Shown one piece after another: positions 59,665-64,000 of a stretch of DNA of 64,000 nt. Within the stretch, counting starts at the first letter, position 1. Each line of letters opens with the position of its first letter. The stretch is from Sulfitobacter faviae (GTDB lineage Bacteria; Pseudomonadota; Alphaproteobacteria; Rhodobacterales; Rhodobacteraceae), in the NCBI RefSeq assembly GCF_029870955.1, contig NZ_PGFQ01000001.1, positions 2,666,001 to 2,730,000 of the forward strand, in the 5' to 3' direction. The notes beneath the pieces were generated by a model. It did not search any database. It had not been told where the DNA came from and worked only from the letters and a program-made list of their open reading frames with translations. The position numbers were made by a program, and so were the translations under genes.

Positions 59665-59864
59665 GTGGATGATCGGCTATTCAAAACAGGCACCACTCAT
59701 ATCGAGGTGACGTGCTGGTCCTGCGGCCACAGCGTCACCCTCAAGCCGGGGACGTGCCCGAGGGTATCACCGACTACGATTTTGAGAAGCGGGCCACCTG
59801 CCGCTGCGGGACGGGCTGGCCTTATGTCGTCAAGTTTCCGAGGAAGAAGCCGATGATGATGTAA
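59665..59864 (+). CDS. Zinc-ribbon protein, apparent frameshift
   Basis: From GTG 59665: D-D-R-L-F-K-T-G-T-T-H-I-E-V-T-C-W-S-C-G-H-S. The frame then turns nonsensical. Adding one G to the G4 run at 59748-59751 gives L-K-P-G-D-V-P-E-G-I-T-D-Y-D-F and a second pair C-R-C-G, ending at TAA 59862-59864, 66 residues. Two C-x-C/C-x2-C pairs make a zinc ribbon. Role unknown. Confidence 0.6.
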
Positions 59865-59949
59865 CTGCACTCCAAAGATGCCTGCTGGCAGCGCAATCGA
59901 GTACCCGGCTACAGTCGATCAGCGATCAGTATGTGCACCAACCAGCAAA

Positions 59950-59978
59950 AACCCCACCGAAATCGATTCGGCAGGGTT
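59950..59978 (-). terminator. Intrinsic terminator after the HEPN-motif gene
   Basis: AACCC-CA-CCGAA-ATCGA-TTCGG-CA-GGGTT forms a 5+5-bp stem with one mismatched step. Read on the minus strand it ends in GGGGTTTTTGC, a U tract, 46 bases past the stop of the gene at 60024. It would also stop late transcripts partly on the other strand. Confidence 0.68.
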
Positions 59979-60023
59979 CTGGATTGATAACAACATCTAG
60001 TTGCAGGTTTTACTCAGTTGTGC

Positions 60024-61328
60024 TCATTTTGTTTCTCCCGGAACATACGTTCTTCTTGCATATAACATAGCTTCAGCTGCAAAAGTTTCAATAAGATTAA
60101 CCCAGGGCATGAGCACAACCTTGTTTTTTTGGGTTGTGTGGATAACTCCGCGGGTGCCTTCATCTTGACCGTGCGCTAAGCAGTTTCTGATGGCCCTAAG
60201 CCGGTCGACTAGAGAGATAGGTCCACTTCTTGTCCAGCCTTCAAGATTGGTGCTGTCGTTTAAAACTGCTTTGACCCTAAAACCACCGTCAAACACCGTT
60301 TCCTTGCAGAACACTGCCTTATTCATTTCTAAGACAGACCAGACCTTTTCTGTCCGCACCGTTTCGTCAATGAAGTTTTTAATCCTGTCAGTTTCTCTCG
60401 CTTGACCTGAAAAAAGACCCGCAATTTCGGCAGCCGCCGTCTCTGTCGACGATATGAGGTGAGGTCTCCTGAGAACATTAATCAATTCTCTACGCTGCTC
60501 ACTTTTCATGTGAGCGAGAGACAAAAATTCAAGCAACCTGTAGTGTAGAAGAAATTTCATAGCAGGGTCGCGGGTCTCGAAAGCTCCGAGCCAGAATGAA
60601 GAGACGGATGGATCAATGTCACCGGCAACAAGCTCTCTAGGAAAATTTTCGTCGACGTAACGCGGTCGGAAGTTGCCAGTATCTTTTGGTCCGGCCTCGT
60701 GGATCAGAACCCGAGGCGTTTCGCGATCATAATATGTCATGTAGAAATTGATTGTCCGTAAATATTCATCAAAGTCACATGGCTCGATCCCCTCACAGTC
60801 TACCCAAAAGCATATTGGTTCTCCCATGTTGCTATGATCTGCATCATGAACAAAATAGTGAAACGACATTATGTTCCTGTGCTCGGTATGGCTCGCAGCT
60901 GCTTGGGGAAGGGTATACTTGGCGAGAGTTTTCGCTTCATCACTCGCGGGGCCAAAGCGGCACTTTCTCTTAGCGCCTTTCCACCAAATGTCGAAGCTCC
61001 TCACCGCCACCTCTTCATGCTTTTTACGCACTTTGTAAGCAGTCCAAAAGATTTCCAAGGCGCTCGTTTTCTTATGGTAGATACCTGAATATTTTTCTGG
61101 GAGTTCAATGCGTTCTAGAACCTCTGAAAATGCTTGGGCGTCATCGACCTTTGAAGGAACGGCAAGAACAAGCGTAGGGTCGTTCCAAGGGTGTTTCAGA
61201 ACGTACAGGGGAAGGGGACCATCACCTTCGCTATCAAGTTCTAGAACCTGCAATTCGAACCCAGCATCCCCATCCAAAGCGGAGCCAAAAATCTCTCGAA
61301 TTTCATCTTCTGAAGCAAAATCAGACAT
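60024..61328 (-). CDS. Unknown protein with C-terminal HEPN-like motif (moron)
   Basis: This 434-residue protein has no recognised N-terminal domain but a helical C-terminal third with L-R-A-I-R-N-C-L-A-H-G-Q (R381-N-x3-H386), the R-N-x3-H motif of ApeA-like HEPN ribonuclease domains. It lies next to attR on the strand opposite the late genes, with its own terminator and lower GC than neighbours, so it is an independent cargo gene. Abortive-infection defence is the leading inference. ATG 61328 is preferred over TTG 61370. Confidence 0.7.
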   Translation of the reverse strand: MSDFASEDEIREIFGSALDGDAGFELQVLELDSEGDGPLPLYVLKHPWNDPTLVLAVPSKVDDAQAFSEVLERIELPEKYSGIYHKKTSALEIFWTAYKVRKKHEEVAVRSFDIWWKGAKRKCRFGPASDEAKTLAKYTLPQAAASHTEHRNIMSFHYFVHDADHSNMGEPICFWVDCEGIEPCDFDEYLRTINFYMTYYDRETPRVLIHEAGPKDTGNFRPRYVDENFPRELVAGDIDPSVSSFWLGAFETRDPAMKFLLHYRLLEFLSLAHMKSEQRRELINVLRRPHLISSTETAAAEIAGLFSGQARETDRIKNFIDETVRTEKVWSVLEMNKAVFCKETVFDGGFRVKAVLNDSTNLEGWTRSGPISLVDRLRAIRNCLAHGQDEGTRGVIHTTQKNKVVLMPWVNLIETFAAEAMLYARRTYVPGETK

Positions 61329-61593
61329 AGTTTCTTTCGCATTGAGGTTGAAAAATCTTTCTACAAACAACCAGTCGCAATGGAAAACATCAAGGGCACT
61401 CTGAACAAGAACTACTTCTATCTACGGTTCCGCGTCAGGCAGACTGAACTAGATTGGGGAGATAAGCGGCGCGTTCAATAGTAAGGTGCCGCATCGTCGT
61501 TGTAATAGCTGGTCACACTTTCACCTCTTGTTCTTGCTGTGTCCGTGTGACCATAGTGGGGTTATGTGGCTGAAATAAAAATGATTTGATGTA
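61329..61593. other. Non-coding right end of the prophage
   Basis: About 265 bases between the cargo gene start and attR hold no convincing gene. The segment should contain the promoter of the cargo gene and the right integrase arm (61511-61552). Confidence 0.5.
61511..61552. repeat. Right integrase arm sites
   Basis: GGTCACACTTTC (61511-61522) exactly matches 16509-16520 in the left arm, and an inverted GTGTGACC lies at 61545-61552. These are likely arm-type sites for integrase. Confidence 0.5.
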
Positions 61594-61651
61594 ATTCAAA
61601 ATCCCCCGCCGCGAGGCGTGCCGGTTCGAGTCCGGCCTTGGGTACCACCTT
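61594..61651. repeat. attR, 58-bp attachment repeat
   Basis: This copy of the tRNA-Leu 3' portion matches attL except G for A at 61613. It holds only the part from the anticodon loop on, so it is not a functional tRNA. It marks the right end of the prophage. Confidence 0.92.
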
Positions 61652-61714
61652 TTCCAAAAGGTCTTCCGCATTTTCGTATGAACGATCCCGATGCTTCGCG
61701 CCTCCTAAGCCCGT

Positions 61715-62716
61715 TCATCCTTCGCGCCAAAAACCTGCGATCACCTCCTGCGCCACCTTATTCTGCACCGTAAAATCAGTGTCTCCCGCGCCGCCGCCGT
61801 CGGGGTCGGTGAACCAACGCCAGATCCAGACGTCTTGAATCCCACGGGCCTCAAGGGCGCGGAGCCAGCGTGCCAGCACCTCGGCCTGAAGCGCCATATC
61901 GGCGGGGGCGGCGCGTTCTTCGGCGCTTTCCCATGGGCGGGCGGTCGCGCCTTCGGCGGAGCGGAGGCCGATTTCCGCGATCCAGATGGGTTTTGAGTGT
62001 TTGCGCGCCACGGCGGCGACCCGGTCCAATTCTGCGGCGATGGCGCGGTCCCAATCGGTCGGCGCGTCCGGGGCGCCTAGAACGGGGTAGAGGGATACCG
62101 CCACGGCATCCAGATCGGGCCAGAATGCGATCTTCTCGGCCTCATCGGCGCCATGGGCGACATAGGTGAGCTTTCCGCTGAAAAGCGCGCGTATCTCGGC
62201 GATGGTGTCGCCCCAACGCGGCGCCCCCGATACGCCGCGCAATTCGGTGCCGAGGACGAGCACGTCGGCGCCGTTGCGCTCTGCCGTGAGCGCGATGGCG
62301 CGCAGAACCTCTGCGTAGGCGGCGTGCCATGCGTCTGCGCTGTCCGGCTCGGGGGCAATCGCGCCGGCCCAGCTTTCGGGCACCCAGACATGGGGTTTGA
62401 CGATGGCGGCGAGCCCCGCGGCGTGCAGCTGCGCGATCCCGGCGGCGATCCTGTCATGGGGCAGCGCATCCCCCATGACGATGGCGCTGGAGCTGGGCGA
62501 AGGCTGCCATAGGAAGGGGATCACCGTCGCCGCCGTCGCGCCTGTGTCACGCAGCCGCGCGATGCTTTGGGCGGCGGCGGTGCTGCCGAAGGGGGCGTTC
62601 GGCGTCTCGATCAGGTTGAACCCGCGTAGGGCGCCACCCGCCTCTCGCGGAAACGCCGCTGTCGCAGTCAAAGCGGTAGAGCCGAGGGCCCAGAGAAGCG
62701 TGCGACGGTCGATCAT
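61715..62716 (-). CDS. GH113-like TIM-barrel glycosidase candidate, exported
   Basis: This 333-residue protein begins with a signal sequence (M-I-D-R-R-T-L-L-W-A-L-G-S-T-A-L-T), then a TIM-barrel pattern: V-K-P-H-V-W-V-P near 113, V-L-G-T-E-L-R near 160 (acid/base Glu), A-V-S-L-Y-P-V-L near 212 and P-I-W-I-A-E-I-G near 255 (second Glu). This fits GH113-related beta-mannanase-like proteins. Substrate unknown. It is the first chromosomal gene after attR. Confidence 0.75.
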   Translation of the reverse strand: MIDRRTLLWALGSTALTATAAFPREAGGALRGFNLIETPNAPFGSTAAAQSIARLRDTGATAATVIPFLWQPSPSSSAIVMGDALPHDRIAAGIAQLHAAGLAAIVKPHVWVPESWAGAIAPEPDSADAWHAAYAEVLRAIALTAERNGADVLVLGTELRGVSGAPRWGDTIAEIRALFSGKLTYVAHGADEAEKIAFWPDLDAVAVSLYPVLGAPDAPTDWDRAIAAELDRVAAVARKHSKPIWIAEIGLRSAEGATARPWESAEERAAPADMALQAEVLARWLRALEARGIQDVWIWRWFTDPDGGGAGDTDFTVQNKVAQEVIAGFWREG

Positions 62717-62929
62717 GGGGCTAGGGTAGGATGAGTTCCCCTGCCGCACAACGGCATGCTGGCGAAGATGCTTGGCCTTTTGGGGGCTGCCGCCGGCTGA
62801 ATAACGCCAATTTCGCGCAAAATTGGCGGGCTTTCATCTGCTGGACCCGCGCAAAGCCCCGTGACAATTCCCTTTCCCCGGTCGGCCCAAGCGCGTAGGC
62901 AGCGCCTACCTTGGAAAACGAGACATATC

Positions 62930-63475
62930 ATGGCGCAGAATGCCACCATTTACAAAGTCGAGCTTTCGGTCTCGGACATGGATCGTCATTATTACGAGAC
63001 CCATAAGCTGACCATCGCCAAACACCCTTCGGAAACCGATGAGCGGCTGATGGTGCGGCTGATGGCCTTTGCCCTTAACGCCCATGAGCATTTGGAAATG
63101 ACAAAAGGCCTGTCGACCGACGATGAGCCAGACATCTGGCAGAAAAGTCTAAGCGGGGAGTTGGATGTTTGGATCACGCTCGGTCTGCCAAGCGAGAAGG
63201 TCTTGCGCCAGTCCTGCAACAAAGCGGCCAAGGTGGTGGTCTATCCCTATGGCGGCCGAACGGCTGAGGTTTGGTGGGACAAGATCAAGAACAGCACAAC
63301 CCGTTTTGACAATCTCGAAGTGGTCAACCTGCCCGAGGCTGACACGAAAGCGCTGGCCGATCTGGCAAACCGCGCGATGAAGCTTCAGGTGTTGATCCAA
63401 GACGGCGGGGTGACGGTGAACCTTGATGAGGCGATGGTGACGCTCACGCTCGACCGTTGGAAGACTGCCCAGTAA
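62930..63475 (+). CDS. YaeQ family protein
   Basis: This 181-residue protein matches YaeQ: A-T-I-Y-K-V-E-L-S-V-S-D-M-D-R-H-Y-Y start, H-P-S-E-T-D-E-R-L-M-V-R-L near 32-44 and W-I-T-L-G-L-P near 81-87. The fold is PD-(D/E)XK-like; in E. coli it was tied to haemolysin expression, but its function is unclear. ATG 62930 gives the family start. Confidence 0.92.
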   Translation: MAQNATIYKVELSVSDMDRHYYETHKLTIAKHPSETDERLMVRLMAFALNAHEHLEMTKGLSTDDEPDIWQKSLSGELDVWITLGLPSEKVLRQSCNKAAKVVVYPYGGRTAEVWWDKIKNSTTRFDNLEVVNLPEADTKALADLANRAMKLQVLIQDGGVTVNLDEAMVTLTLDRWKTAQ

Positions 63476-63502
63476 AGGACGGCGGGCTTAAAGGCTGTCG
63501 AA

Positions 63503-63532
63503 AAAAGGCGCGCCACTCTGGGCGCGCCTTTT
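63503..63532. terminator. Bidirectional intrinsic terminator
   Basis: AAAAGGCGCGCC-ACTCTG-GGCGCGCCTTTT has a 12-bp perfect stem with A and U tracts on both sides. It lies between the convergent yaeQ and CMD-like genes and can serve both. Confidence 0.88.
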
Positions 63533-63535
63533 ACT

Positions 63536-64000
63536 TTAAACGTCGAGCTTCTTGTCGCCGCGCTTCCATGCCAGCGGCTGGAAAACCTCATCCACCGGGG
63601 TTTCGGCAACGTGGTTGACGTAGTTGGAGATGGTTTTCTGCGCCATGCCGAGGATCACGTCCAGCACCGCGCGGTGACCATAGCCTGCGTCGAAAAACGC
63701 CTGCATCTGCGTGTCGGAAACGAAGCCGCGGTTGCGCACCATCTGCACGGTGAAGGTCCGCAGCGCTTCGAGTTTGGGCGTCGGCAGGGCCGTTTCATTG
63801 CGCAGCGCGTCACTGATCTCGTCCGAGACCTTCATCATCTTGGCGATGCCGGTGTGGGCGGGCACGCAGTAATGGCACTCGTTCTCGACGTTGATCGACT
63901 GCCAAACAACGGTCAGCTCTTCGGCGTCGAACTCGGTCTCGGTGAAGAGCTTGTGCAGCACCTGATAGCCTTCATAGGCCTGCGGGCTTTCGGCCAGCAC
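63536..64000 (-). CDS. AhpD/carboxymuconolactone decarboxylase-like protein, N-terminus cut
   Basis: The visible 154 residues hold the AhpD-type motif E-C-H-Y-C-V-P-A-H with two redox Cys and a conserved His. Such proteins reduce peroxides or disulfides. The frame is open at the window edge; the GTG at 64000 may be internal, so the gene is treated as partial. Confidence 0.8.
   Translation of the reverse strand: MLAESPQAYEGYQVLHKLFTETEFDAEELTVVWQSINVENECHYCVPAHTGIAKMMKVSDEISDALRNETALPTPKLEALRTFTVQMVRNRGFVSDTQMQAFFDAGYGHRAVLDVILGMAQKTISNYVNHVAETPVDEVFQPLAWKRGDKKLDV

Larger units (their letters stand above)
16380..61651. mobile_element. Temperate siphovirus-like prophage, about 45.3 kb
   Basis: The element is bounded by a 58-bp direct repeat of the tRNA-Leu 3' end. 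It contains a tyrosine integrase at the left end, an immunity region, replication genes, terminase, portal, capsid, connectors, tail chaperones, a tape measure of 1910 residues, tail fibre and a lysis cassette. The long tape measure without sheath or baseplate genes indicates a non-contractile long tail. All modules for a complete phage are present. Apparent frameshifts in several genes may be sequence errors, so it could be intact and inducible. Confidence 0.95.

Noticed and set aside
61594..61651. Second tRNA-Leu
   Set aside because: Only the 3' part from the anticodon loop is present; the 5' arm is missing, so it is attR.
1..64000. CRISPR array or insertion sequence
   Set aside because: No regularly spaced direct repeats and no transposase or IS-type terminal repeats were found by eye.

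Overview
The window is alphaproteobacterial, most likely Rhodobacteraceae (Roseobacter group). The chromosomal flanks carry family-typical genes of that group (DUF2852, DUF2927 lipoprotein, a DksA with a degenerate zinc finger, MoxR/CoxE-type VWA pair, arginase plus ornithine cyclodeaminase) with high GC and short intergenic gaps. About 45.3 kb of the 64 kb (16380-61651) is a temperate siphovirus-like prophage integrated into the 3' end of a tRNA-Leu(CAA) gene. A 58-bp direct repeat with one mismatch (attL 16380-16437, attR 61594-61651) marks its ends.

Left chromosomal part (1-16433): an RDD protein fragment and DUF2852; a YbaK-type deacylase; glnE; a small conserved protein; an RlmI-type methyltransferase; a PIN protein; then a mostly leftward block (M48 protease, OsmC, VWA protein, 56-residue membrane protein, DUF2927 lipoprotein, MoxR ATPase); dksA, a flavin monooxygenase, ocd-arginase, dsbB, a YqaA-type membrane protein and the tRNA. 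Right chromosomal part (61652-64000): a TIM-barrel glycosidase-like protein, YaeQ and an AhpD/CMD-like protein cut by the window edge.

Prophage layout. Leftward early operon (24.84-16.5 kb): small genes, coiled-coil protein, PD-(D/E)XK exonuclease, RecA-like ATPase, HNH endonuclease, regulators, excisionase-like gene, integrase. Immunity region (24.8-27.7 kb): an S24-type repressor, a Cro-like gene, at least four operators of form GTAGG-N6-CCTAC, and, directly behind the repressor in the lambda rexA position, an unknown gene with a HEPN-like R-N-x3-H motif. Rightward early/replication genes (27.7-33.0 kb): HTH regulators, GapR-like DUF2312, DUF1064 nuclease, DNA methyltransferase, DUF1376 protein, DnaA-domain-IV protein, NusG-like antiterminator candidate. 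Late genes (33.2-59.9 kb): terminase, portal, protease/scaffold with a nested start, decoration and capsid proteins, connectors, tail tube, tail chaperones, tape measure, fibre, lysis genes.

A 4.3-kb mixed-orientation cassette (43.9-48.2 kb) splits the tail operon between the tail chaperone and the tape measure. It holds two divergent ribbon-helix-helix proteins, a Rha/antirepressor-like protein, a DUF4145 protein and a small secreted protein, and so resembles P22 immI in content and position. A second unknown HEPN-motif gene with its own terminator sits next to attR.

At least seven genes (glnE in the chromosome and six phage genes) are broken by what looks like the loss of exactly one base in a short homopolymer, mostly G or C. 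Restoring the base rebuilds each protein, and at two junctions the usual 4-base gene overlap. This points to sequencing or assembly error rather than decay, and gene ends at those sites should be read with that in mind.
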